A stretch of 64,000 nucleotides of DNA, from NCBI GenBank assembly GCA_037576195.1, contig CM075102.1, positions 49,162,745 to 49,226,744 of the forward strand, given 5' to 3'. The notes below the pieces were generated by a model. That model saw only the letters and a program-made list of their open reading frames with translations, did not search any database and had not been told where the DNA came from. The position numbers and the translations under genes are program-made. Origin of the DNA: Phytoseiulus persimilis (taxonomy: Eukaryota; Arthropoda; Arachnida; Mesostigmata; Phytoseiidae). Positions 1 through 11,228 of this stretch are shown one piece after another. Each line of letters begins with the position of its first letter. Position 1 is the first letter of the stretch.

Positions 1-3000
1 TTGATCGTAGTTTTCAATGACATTCGCTCCCTCTAAACGCGAGAGGCGTAGCAAGCTTGCGTGCTGTTGTTCCAAGAGCTTCGAACTCGTTCGGAAACTA
101 GGTCTCGCATCTATGTGAGCACAGAGTGTAATACTAGACGATTTAGAGTGACTTTGCTCTTCTCCTTCCGATAAACCAGCGAAGTTATCGGATGATCGTG
201 TCGATAAGCCCTATGTTCCGGCCTCCAGGGGAGGCGAGAAATATCCATAACTTCGAATCTCTAAACAGGAGACGAACAACCCGCGGGGATCACATTTTCC
301 GGGCGTGCGAACAATCATGGGAGCATTCGCGCTGAGCTCTGGATTCCTCCGCTCGTTAGAAGCCAGTAAGACTTCCTTGAAGCTCAACAACGAGTGATGC
401 TTACCTTGCAGAAGTCGAACGCCACCATTCGGTACGATAAGGCCTTCTCGTTAAGGTATTTGGAATGGCGTCTGATGAAAGTGGCCATTTCGGTTCCCTG
501 AGGAGTTGTTGCCGTACCATGTGTAAACCATGTTTGATCAGCTACTCATATTCACACAAGTACGGTCCGATTGGACAGCGCTTACGTTGTAATATCACGA
601 TCAGTGGGGACTCACCTGTGGTGTACCCAGTCTGTCGTTGAAATTCGCCAAATTGAATGTGCAATTCGACGAGGCGAGGTACTGGGTGAATCTTTCACTT
701 CCATAACACATCAGGTGATGCACCGTGACGAGCGACTTGAAGACCACAATCCAAGATCCGTTCTGTGTTCGCTCGATGAGGAGATTCGCCAATTGCGGAA
801 TGGATACATTGGGTTCATTCGTGCAATGAAGCAGATCTGGTTAATGAACGAGAAAATTATCGTTGGCACAGGAATTTGAGTATTGAAAGGAATTGTGGAG
901 CCAGATGAGGTTCCGATCAGTGCTGGAACAGGCGACGAGAGAGGACAGACTCTCCCAGATCAAACTGACTCCATCCATTCGCTGACTCGTTGGACTCTGC
1001 TTTCACAAGTTTCGATGTTCGAGACGTCCAAGCTGGCGTTCAGATAGTCTTCACTCGAGGCACGAATGTATTCATTGATCACGCGACTCAGACTAATCTC
1101 TTATATCGGCTTGAGAAGTGACGCCAACTAACTGGGGACGAGCCCTCCGGGACACAAATGCGCGATCGGATGTGTGCCCTCTAAGCATCAACTGATTCGC
1201 ATGATGGCCGAGAACTGACGAAAGCTCGTTAGAGAGTCTGTTTAGACATCATTACACTATTCGCACGAGGGGAGAATGCAGTGCCCATTGTCTAACTCTT
1301 TGGCTCCGTGAAAGGGTCTGGTCGAGCCGAGAGTTCAACAAATAACGGATCGAGTGTCAAGTCATTGCTCGGCGGACATTCTAGTAAAGGCACGTAACAT
1401 CCGGGCTGTTTCCTCTAACAACTGCTCTGATCTCAACAAATTCTGCAACATGTTGCGCTTGCACCCTGGAGACCGCCAGGGTATAAAAAGAACCATCGAC
1501 TCAGAGTACGATGGACTCCGCAGAATCCCGGGGTAATTTCGAGAGTCCCCGCACAAAACTTCCCGCGGGCGAAAATCAAAGGGATGGATTTGTGAATCCA
1601 CAGCTGTTTCCTGGGGCGTACAGCCGCGTCCGCTAAGAATGGGTGAACTCTGTCGAAAACGGTTGTAATGGATACAATAGCCCTTGTACGCGACAAATGC
1701 CTCCATACCGATGCCAATCGGTATCCTTGGGTGGATTTTCCAGATTGGAGGCTTGCGCTCCACTCATCGGCATTGAAAACGCATCCTTCGGCTCGCAGCC
1801 CGACTTGAATCGGATTTACTCTACTATGGCATCAGGCATCAACTCACAATCGAGGTGTTTTTTCTTCGGGGCCATCAGTTCCTCGGTGGTGGCTTTGCAA
1901 ACTACCCTGGCCAGGCCCTGCCCGGCGAGAGTGTAACGGGCGGCTGTGATCCGGTCATTAAGACTCTGCCCCGTAGGTCGGTTCATTTTGAAACCACAGA
2001 ATTCGCCGTCCGAGTAGCCACTGAAATTATACTGTTCTGCGTGGAAGTTCTCGCTGAAATGGTTGAAGTTCGACGGCCGTCGTTGTCGTGACAGTGAACG
2101 AGCAGACAGCTTACCGGGCTTTGGATATCGTTCACGTTACGTTCTCTGTACCTCGCCTTCTCGTTCTCTGGGGACAACAGGAGCAGTACTGTCGTTCGAC
2201 GACGTACCGCAGTCCACTGTCTGCGCCAAGCACAAGCGTGAGAGCGATTCGCTGCTCAACAAACGCTCTCGAGCACCGCAAACTACCGCCGACGATCGAC
2301 TCACTCGCGAAATGCGCCTCAAACTGTCGGTGCGACTGACTTACTGACGGACTGACCAACTGCTGGACCGACTGACACCACCAGCACCAACGTCTGTCTG
2401 TCCTTCTGCTAACTCGACTGTCAGAGGATGGTGGCGTGAAGGAAAGACCGGGCGGGAGCAGCACCGAGCTCTTGGCAGTATGGCGGCGAATTCAAAAAGA
2501 CGTTCCCCGTTGGTGTTCAAAATGCCCGACTCCTGAATCAGGGAATTCCGATTGGTCCGCTGATTGTCCGAAAATCAGATAGGGAGCTTCGGACGGTGAG
2601 AAAACTCTCAAGAGACTTTCCCTGTTCAGATGGGGAAGGTAGATCCTTCAGCAAAGAGCTCCAGAGATAAATCCAAGGAAAACGGGCCGAATCGGGGGAA
2701 CCAGTATCGAGACATTCTAAAGACCTGGAATTGAGTAGGCCGTCAAAAGGTTCGACTCTGTGATCAGGAGAGGAGCCGATCTCCGTTTCCTGAGCGCGTG
2801 ACACGCGACGTAGCGACCGGCTCCAACGATGCTCATTCGTCGACAGCGGTCAGGCGGAGGGTGTCATCAGACTGTCGAAAGACGGTTTCGCAGGTGCTCC
2901 AAATGATCGAGCGTCTGATCAAGTGGCTCCTGTATCGCCGAAGGAGGCGAAAATCAGCTGACGCCCCTAATCGGCAGTGGTCCTCCGGTCAGCGGAGCCC

Positions 3001-4705
3001 ACCAGCCTCAACAGCTCGATATTCCAGAACACAGATTCTAACTCGCCGTAATTTCAACCGAAGTTTTCGAAAAGGTCTCCAAACGAATTTTCTCGTGGCG
3101 TTCTGCCGGTCATCCCGAACACCATCCCAAACATCCGCGTTCTTGAACCCTTCCGTTCCGAATTCCGTGTATTGTCTCGATTTCGGTCATTTCGCTAGGG
3201 CCCGCCCACATCCCTAACGCACAACGCGTCACTCGCGTGCGGCGGCATCTTGGTCCTCTGCGATTCGACCCTCCGAATATGTCCTCAGAGAAGGGTTGGA
3301 TCGTCGGATAGATCATTTTTGAAACGAAGATTCAATAGAACAAGTAGATCGCATTCGATCCGCCCACCGCAAACACTGCGTTCGGCAGAGATCATCATCG
3401 TCAGACTTCTCATTTTCGACTTGGTTGTTCTCTCCTCCATCGCACCCGTGGGATCGGGTCCGTATCACAGTCCCGGCGATCAGCCAATGAATGCATTCCT
3501 GCAGACGGAAACTGAGCGCGCTGAATCCGAATTTCGGAGGGTTCTGTGAGACATCCACTCTTTCGCCGAGTGTCGCCATGATGTTCATACCGGGAGTCAA
3601 GTGACGAGGACGAAATTCATCCGTGGGCCACAAATGGACATTGGATGCATCCGTCCCATGTTTCGGAGACTTTCTACACCGCTAAATCCCTTGGAGACCC
3701 GAATCCGACGGAATACTGAGAAACTTGGAAGTTTGGGCCCCGTTTCAGACACTCGATTCGCCCCGCCTGCGAATTTGCTGCATCTCGGTTGCATTCGAGT
3801 GTGAAAGCCGTGACGTCGGGAGAAACGCGCGCCGACAGCTGCCTCATCCTTGTAGGCGAGGAATACAACCAAGCTCCCCTCAATGAGAACCGGCCGCTCG
3901 CCGCTGGACTCTCAGCCTGGACTCTGAGTCTGGCCCACGCGGACTTTTTGTCGAATGGGATTCATGGAATATCTGGAGTAAAGAGTACAGGAGTCCTTTC
4001 GAACGTGAACATTCCGTCAGCGAGCGCCAAGACAACTCGAAGACCTGGATCGTTCCTTGGAGATTGTCCTCACTTGTTGGACGCCGGAGTCGACCGTGTT
4101 GTGAACGGAACGCTGGGAACAGCATTTGTACTTCGAAAGTTGGCGAAGTCTAACAATTTCCATCGATTTCACTCTATCCTGAATAGAATAGGAAGAGAAA
4201 CATTTGTACTCGGACTTCGAGATTGTGGTAGCGTGACATGCTTGACGGAAACTGCAGGTAGAGAGTGATCTTCCTGTTTCATGGCAGCTCGAATTATAAC
4301 TCAGTCCGCCGGATGGAAATGATCTATATCGCGGTCACTGGAAGGCATTTCTATCAGGGGCAGAAGCTTTCTTTCTCCATGCTCAGTTCGGATTTCAGAT
4401 CATACGGAAAAAGAAGCCTCCAGAGCGCCTCGAATTTCTCTGCTCAGGACAGATGGCTGCAACCTACTGCTGAGATGGCTCAGCTAGGTGTAAGAACATC
4501 TTCTTCATCATTGCTCGAAATGAGTTTCTCGTGGCGCTTTCCTCTTGAGTGTTGCATCTTGACTTGATAGAGAATTAGAGATTAGAGTAAAGATAAAGAC
4601 AGTTGAAGACATAGAATCAGGACATGCAGAAGAGTGGACCCAGGCGGAACAAACGGACCGCGGAGGAAAGCATTGGATTCGAGTCTGTAGAGTGGAACTT
4701 TCTTT

Positions 4706-4850
4706 CTTGCCGCCTAGAGAATACCTCTCTGAGCTATCCGTTCACCAGGGCCTGGCAAGCGTCTTGCCTGCCGCCTAGGAACTATATGTCTGAACTTTCG
4801 GCTAACTTAGGCCCAGCAAGCGCCTGGCTTGCCGCTCAGAAACTGCTTAT
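4706..4850. repeat. Degenerate ~60-bp tandem repeat
   Basis: A unit starting CTTGCC.GCC followed by a TCTGA(G/A)CT-like middle and ending in a GCC..GCAAGCG block occurs at about 4706, 4763 and 4823, giving roughly 2.4 diverged copies with a period of 57-60 bp. An ATG-started open frame (4624-4896, 90 codons) runs across it on the + strand, but nothing shows that it is expressed. The array could be a decayed minisatellite. Confidence 0.5.
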
Positions 4851-5208
4851 CCAGAATGGAGAAGAGGAAAAGCTCCGGAAAGCGAAGAAGCTCTAATGAC
4901 CAGGAAGATCCCCAGAAAGACCAGGGATAGGACTGAAGAGTAGGGAAAATAAGCAATGAAGCTCAACTCATGAAATGTCGCAAGGGACTCACTAGAAACG
5001 CTGCTCTCGGAGATCGCACACAAGAGAAACTGTCTCAAAGCGCGCGTAAAGGAACCGTTAGCCACGGTGGCTGCCCTTCCCCTTCAAGTTAGCGTTGCAC
5101 TTCGATCGGTGAATTCCCATCTACTCGCGGGAAAAGGCGACCGAATCTCATTGCGAAAAAGGCTGCGCTGATGCTCGGTGTAACGAGACATTTGTGTGTC
5201 TGTTAGCA

Positions 5209-5247
5209 AGTACTTCGACGGGCCCGTAGGCGCTTAGCCGAAGTACT
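5209..5247. repeat. Inverted repeat (9-bp perfect arms)
   Basis: The arm AGTACTTCG at 5209-5217 is matched by its reverse complement at 5239-5247. The spacer contains the palindrome CGGGCCCG at about 5219-5226. This could form a small hairpin. No function is evident, and no neighbouring gene uses it in an obvious way. Confidence 0.5.
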
Positions 5248-6340
5248 CTGCCTGCCCCGAAGGTGCCTGGCCGGTCCGTACTACAGAACCGTCGGAATTC
5301 ATAGCTGGCGCGCTCTCTCTCCCTCTCAAAAGAATGCGTCCATCAGCCTTGCTCCGGGACTGTGATCGTCACCCGTGGGATCCTGCGGGGAAGGACTCTC
5401 CGGTCGCTCCGGACGCTTTATCCATTCCTCAGGGGGATGCCATCCTCGGCATACAATGACTCTGACGTCGTGTCTCCTTAACCGATTAACCGATTGGCTG
5501 GCATACAAGGCAATCACCGATTTCGGTATGGTGAACCTCCTCGCCGACTTCGTCGTCGTTTTGTTATTTCGGCTCTGTGTAGCGGAGTAAGGGAGACCGA
5601 GAGTGAGGAGGATCGGCGCCGTCATTGTTGTCGTTGCTGTCTTCCTTTTCCCCTACTTCTAATTCGCACGTAGCGCTGGCTGGCCCCGCAGGCTGCGTAT
5701 GTGATTGCCTCGCCTGGCTATTTCTGTGTGTAGCTGCTGTGACTGGTGCCGCTTCCCTCGAGCCAGCGTGGAGTGACAATGTCATCGTGAGCTACGTGGG
5801 GCGTCGGTTCCCCGCCTCTCGACTCATGATGGTGCTGCAATGAGAAGAAAGGTTCCAATGAGTGTGGTGGAGCGGGTAGTGAAGACAAACCGAGCGAGAA
5901 CCATGTCATCGTGCTCATCGAATCCGTTGCCGCAGTCGCCTGCGTTTCCGTCTCGGTCTCCTCTCGAGTCCATGCTCATCGGTGACTGTTGTTGTGATTG
6001 TTGTTGGCGGTAGCAGCAGAGGAATAGCAGTCGTCGTGTAGCCGTGCATCGTTTCCGCCGTGATTTCCAGTTCATCAGACACCGTCAGCGTGGAGTTGAT
6101 GAGAGTGTTTGTTTTCCGTGTGTTCCACCCATCATCGAAAACACTGCGGCGGCAGCTCTTCTGGAGAACCTGATTGACGTAAACCGTAGCCCTATCGTTG
6201 CAACTGTTGTTGTTGTTCGCTACTGCTCGGCCAGTGTTTAAAGCGGGCTCGTGAACGGGAGAGCTCACCCGGCCGATTAACGATATTGGTGTTTGTTTCT
6301 CGTCAAAAAGATTCAACGCATTGTCAGTCAAGTGCTCACA

Positions 6341-9300
6341 ATGGTCGCGATGGGCGAGCCGGAGGCCAACAGCATCGAGAGGCTCACATCAGCAACAACG
6401 ACAGCGAATTCTGCACCAACTATAGCTGCGGCATCCACAGCAACAACAAATCCACAAATTACAAGGAAGCCGAACGATGCAGCTTCGGATCAGAACGCCA
6501 GCGATAACTTGGCAGCCAGTGAGTGTGGATTCTTTCCGGGTCTCTGATGGTTGCCCGACTCGCAAGCGGCTCCACCAGGACCATTCATTCGACAACGAGT
6601 TTCGGACAAGTTCGGTTTAGATCTGAGGGAATCGGTTCGCGCTCTGTCAGGCACGCGTTCCGAGCCCAATGGACTCCTCGTTATGTTTCGAAACGCTGCG
6701 ACAGGTTTTCGGCTCAGTGAAGCTCCGGAGGCGCAGGAACCCAGCTCAGTTTTTCCTCAGTGTGCTGATGACGTAATGTTTTAGCGTCCACATGGCTGGC
6801 TGATTCTGAGTGGCAGGAATCTGGTCGGATCGCTGGTCTGTGAACCTGCCCGTGACAGCCGACCACGTTCTGAATATATTTCATCGCTCATTTCTGATCA
6901 GCATCCCGTTTCGTTGCACTGAGGGCATATTCGTTTTAAACTCCGAGGAAGTTTTCGCTTCTCGGACCCTGTTCGCTGTGTGCTGTCAGTCTATCATGAA
7001 TTTGGGCCGAAGTCGCTTTCCACCGCAGCAGCTCCTTCTTGGAAGCGATGCCGAAATGCAATGTTTGACCACTTTTGAGCATCATCCGCAGAGGTGTAAT
7101 TGTTCTCGTTTTTCTCTAACGTCGCTCAGACCGATTCCGTCAGCTAGCCAGCTCGGTTTCTAGCTGGATGTCAGGGTAGGGTACACCTGCTCGTTACATC
7201 AAGGTCACGTGAAAATGCGCATCGATCACGAGAGAGCTGGCCTACTGAGTTAAGATAACAGGGTTGGTTCGCTTCCTTCCGATGGTGGTTCCGCCTTGAT
7301 GGTAAAAACTGTCGTGGAGCCTTATTCATGGATAACTTGAGCCCCCTGATCCGATGCGCGACGACAGATCCGAGAACAGTATTTCACGAGTCGAACAAAA
7401 GCGTCTGCAACGGAAGCTGAGCTTATCCAAGTGGAATCCGTCAACTGGGACAACTTTGGGAGACATTGAGATGCTCGGAGCACCCACTTTTTCGGACGAA
7501 AGTGCCTGGCCCGTCTAGTTTCTGCGCTATCGAGCCGAACACGAAACTGACTCCAGATAGACGAGAAATCCGCTCAATCGACTGAGAATATTCGAGTCCC
7601 TATGCTTACTCGTTGAGCGTATTCCACCGCATTACTCTCACAAAATTTCTGCGGTCAACATTAGAAAAGTCTCACTCGTCCCCAAATCCGGATGGTCATG
7701 AATCACGGGCGCAGCGAAGTTCGCTCAAGGCGAGAACTTCTCAACTTCGGGAAATCCTTCCCCAACGTGACGCATTGCTCTCTCTAGACGCCTGTTATCT
7801 CCTGTCAGGGGAACAACTTCACGTGATCTACATCAACCCTCATGGTTTTCGAACCGGCATCGTGATAAGTTTTAGTGAAGACAACCTGACGTGGATTGTA
7901 ATCAGCGTCAAATCATGTATATCATTGGATCGCTATCACTCTATTCGTTAATCAGCTCAAGATTCAAGACGGTCTTCCGCAAGCTTCTTAATTCCATCTC
8001 GTGTTGATGTTGAGCGACGCATTGCAAAGAATATTGCACTGATTTTGTCGTCAAGGCAATCCTTCGTTTGGGGAGAGTCAGCGAATCGTTCCTGTCGGAA
8101 CGGGATCTGGTTCCGTCGAGAGGTCTTTCTCCTGTTCCTCGCGTCGAGTTTGTTTCGCTCTTGCTCCAGCATCATTACGATTTCGCATTGAATCGAACGC
8201 TCGGCCCCTAAATGCAGTGATTCGGTTCCCCCTCTTCAGGACCCTACACGTCACCCGTACGTGGAATGCAACTCGATATCAAACCAGATGTCCTAGCTGA
8301 GGTGAAAGTTGAGCAATCTGATGCTCAGTCGGAGAAAAGTCATTGTAAGCCCCCGGAAAAAGGTCATCGTGAGCGCCACAAAGATGAAAATCGACAGAAA
8401 GATAGGTCCGTAGTTTTTGAGAACTGTTTTTTCCGATATCGGACAAAACTTGCGCTCCAAGAGCGAACCGCTTGAGTCCAGCTTCTTCGAATTTAGGGTT
8501 TCATCTGGGTTCTCATCGAAACGTTGCAGGTCGTCTCGAGATGGGTCGTCTCGGTGCTCCCGGTGTAAACGTCGCCTGCAAAAGATGCGCAACTGCAGCA
8601 TACAGTGCAAACGAGATAGGAGCACTCTCCCCCTCAAAATCGAGTCGAAAGGATTGCAGACGGCGCGGTTCCCGGAAACCTTGGAGTACGACCACTACAA
8701 GTTCGGAAGGTGAGTTCTGAGGGGCGAATTCGGATCTCAGCCGGTTAGGAGGTTCCCTTAGCGAGAACTCTCTCTCTCACACGACTGCGGTCTATTCCAG
8801 ATTTTTCCGACGCGAACGTCACTCGAACGGTGGTGCGGACATCCTCCATCTCTACTTCGACGAAATCCAACATTTGAATAGAGATGAGATGCACAGACTT
8901 GTGAAGGAGTACCTGAAAGAAACTTTTCGTGAATCTTCTCAAGGCTGCGCGAAGTACGTGATTTCCGTCATCCACAATGGAGCCTCCTACATGCCGGACC
9001 TCGTCGATTATTTCGCTACGACGCACCCTCAGATGAAAGTCAAATGCGGAGTTCTCGGTAGGCAGAGCGACATTGAAACGACGACCATGCGCGAGTTCAA
9101 AGATCTCGTAGAACGCACGTATAGCTGCGGGACCTACCGCGCAGGACCTCTACATCAGATATCGGTTGTGGGAACGGCGCAGGAAGAGACGGGCGGTTAT
9201 TTCCCTGATTTCCTCAATTTATTGGAGCAGAGCCCTTTCCTGAAGCCGACGATGCCTTGGGGGTCGTTATCCGTGGAGCAATTCGATCCTCGACAGAGCA

Positions 9301-10062
9301 ATGATGGCCCCATTGTGTGGGTTCGGCCTGGTGAACAAATGGTGCCCACAGCAGAAGTCAAAGGATCACCAATGAAACAGACCCGGAAAGAACTCAAGAA
9401 TCTTTATTACCAACCGCTGCGTTCGACGGAGCCGCGAGAAATCTTCTTCGAGGACCGCACCAAGGCGCACGCAGACCAAGTTGGTCAGGGCCTTGACAGG
9501 GTGACGACAGCTGCTGTAGGAATCCTCAAGGCCGTTAACGGAGAGCGATGGTGCAATCGAGTGACCAAGGATGTGGTCGCATTCCACGCCAGCGATTATT
9601 TGTCTCTGGTCGAAAAACTACAGCTTGACCTGCACGAACCACCTGTGTCGCAGTGCATCCAGTGGGTCGAAGACGCCAAACTCAATCAACTTCGCAGGGA
9701 AGGAGTTCGCTATGCAAGAGTCAATCTCTGTGACAACGATATTTATTTCCTCCCTCGCAACATCATCCACCAGTTTCGCACGGTGACCGCCGTGGCTAGC
9801 ATAGCCTGGCATCTCCGCCTCCAACAGTACTACCCAACAACGTAAGTTGAAAGCGCACAGAAATCACTCCAGCCGGACCCGGTTGATCCGTTTCCCCTCT
9901 CTCTTTGCCAATGATTTCCAAAGGACAGTCCGAGTCCTGCAATGAGATCTCTCGATTTTTTTCCCCAGAGATAAGAAACCGCTGACGGCAAAGACCGCGT
10001 CGAGTTCGTCAGCTGAATCCAAAGACACCGAAGAGACTCCGATGGAGATCGAGGTCAAATAG
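6341..10062 (+). CDS. RSBN1: RSBN1 family protein, putative JmjC histone H4K20 demethylase (DPY-21 relative)
   Basis: Five exons join in phase: 6341-6518, 8240-8405, 8530-8709, 8801-9841 and 9969-10062. They give 1,659 nt (552 residues) with no frame break. The start ATG sits in a good context (CACAATGG). Exon 4 carries the family core, including [29 protein letters not shown] and [16 protein letters not shown] His-x-Asp (HAD, 9468-9476) and a later His before QF (9768-9770) are spaced like the metal ligands of JmjC enzymes. C. elegans DPY-21, of this family, demethylates H4K20me2, so a nuclear chromatin role is inferred. The N-terminal 170 residues are Ser/Thr/Ala-rich, then Lys/Arg/Glu-rich, and hold a Cys cluster (CSRCK..C..C) in exon 3. 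The protein is shorter than the vertebrate form (about 800 residues), mostly because its N-terminus is short. It lies tail to tail with pumilio. Confidence 0.94.
6519..8239 (+). other. First intron of RSBN1
   Basis: The donor is CCA|GTGAGT at 6518/6519 and the acceptor is TTCCCCCTCTTCAG at 8239. The phase-1 exon end joins the phase-1 start of exon 2 as an Arg codon. I see no coding sequence or structured element in these 1.7 kb. It is more than ten times longer than the gene's other introns (124, 91 and 127 bp), so it is the likeliest place for regulatory sites. Confidence 0.75.
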
Positions 10063-11008
10063 GAAGCCGACACGGTTCCGAATCCGTAGATTCATTGGGG
10101 CCACAGCCCCGGGTCTTTTTGTAGTCTGTCGATGTGCAAACGGATGCCTTCGCCTCGATGTGAACTGGAGAGAGCGTTTCTCAAACGAATGCCACAACGA
10201 TTTACCCACAGAATACGAATCCGCGCTTCGCAATGCACTAATTCGCAATTAATTGTATTTAAGCTGAACGTAATTTATTGCAAATACCTGATAACAATGA
10301 CAACTTATCATGACCGGAACGATCTCTCGGTACCCGTATTGGTTCATCCTTCTGACCTTTCCCTGCAACCGTAACTCCCTAGTTGATTGGATGCGGTCAT
10401 GAAACCAGATGAAATTGGAGATGAATCTGGAGGAATTCGGGCATTGGTGCTTCTCGGATGCTGCTCCCGTGAAACTCTGCGGGAAGGAATTCCAGGTAAT
10501 TCAACCTGTTCCACCGCTCCTCGATCGGATTCTTCTTGCATTGTCTCGCTGTGACGCTGCTCGAAGTGTTTTCTCCCCGGAGCGCATTCAGAGAACCGAA
10601 GGGGCATTTTGGGGTTTAGGAAACGCACCCATAGCGCTTCCCGCTCCTAATGGAGAGGCATTCTCTCGATAAGGCACGGCACTGAATCGGAACCCTGTCA
10701 GCAGTGGATAATCTTCGGAATCATTCTCGTGTTCGGCTGCTAGCAACACTGAGCCCTATGCAAACCAATCCGGATAATGAATACATACCGCCCATTTATA
10801 CGATAGTTTCAATCCATTCCCCATCGCTGGACATCGTTTTCGATTCTTTGAGCAAATCTCATTCCGACATGCCGCAAAAAGTGGTGTCAACTTGGGGTAT
10901 TCGGTTCTCGGAAGAGTGTAGCCGCAGCACCGATGACGGATTATTTCCCTCGAGACACAGCACTGCATGGAATCCACCCTTGAAAAGAGAGCTCGTGTTG
11001 TAACTTGA

Positions 11009-11016
11009 TGTATATA
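11009..11016 (+). promoter_or_regulatory. Candidate Pumilio response element, RSBN1 3' region
   Basis: TGTATATA matches the PUF-binding consensus UGUANAUA. It lies on the sense strand 0.95 kb after the RSBN1 stop and before the AATAAA at 11223. It would act in the mRNA only if the 3'UTR reaches that far. A single 8-mer of this kind can occur by chance. Confidence 0.3.
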
Positions 11017-11222
11017 TCAGGCTTCATCGCCCTCTCGGTATTGTTTCCAGCTGTACACACGACTTGAATCCGTCTTCTTCTTCCTTGAGCGACTTGACTC
11101 GCCTCGTCGACGTTTGTACAATGAAGCGCCCAGCCCTTCCTCCACCAACTCAGAATATAAGAGCCCGCTCGGAAATTTCCAACGAATGTATTATATTTAT
11201 GAATATATTGCGCAAAGAAGAT

Positions 11223-11228
11223 AATAAA
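11223..11228 (+). promoter_or_regulatory. Polyadenylation signal AATAAA, likely RSBN1
   Basis: This is the first perfect AATAAA on the + strand after the RSBN1 stop codon (1.16 kb downstream), within an AT-rich stretch. An earlier variant signal is possible. Confidence 0.4.

Larger units (their letters stand above)
1..6340. other. Upstream region without a recognised gene
   Basis: No open frame in this 6.3 kb shows family resemblance, consistent splice borders or a sustained coding pattern on either strand. The open frames present (about 60-160 codons) are what chance would give at this base composition. The last few hundred bases, about 5620-6340, are rich in TGT/TTG-type trinucleotides and lie directly before the RSBN1 start codon, so they probably hold its promoter and 5'UTR. 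That is inferred from position only. Two small sequence structures at 4706-4850 and 5209-5247 are listed separately. Confidence 0.6.
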
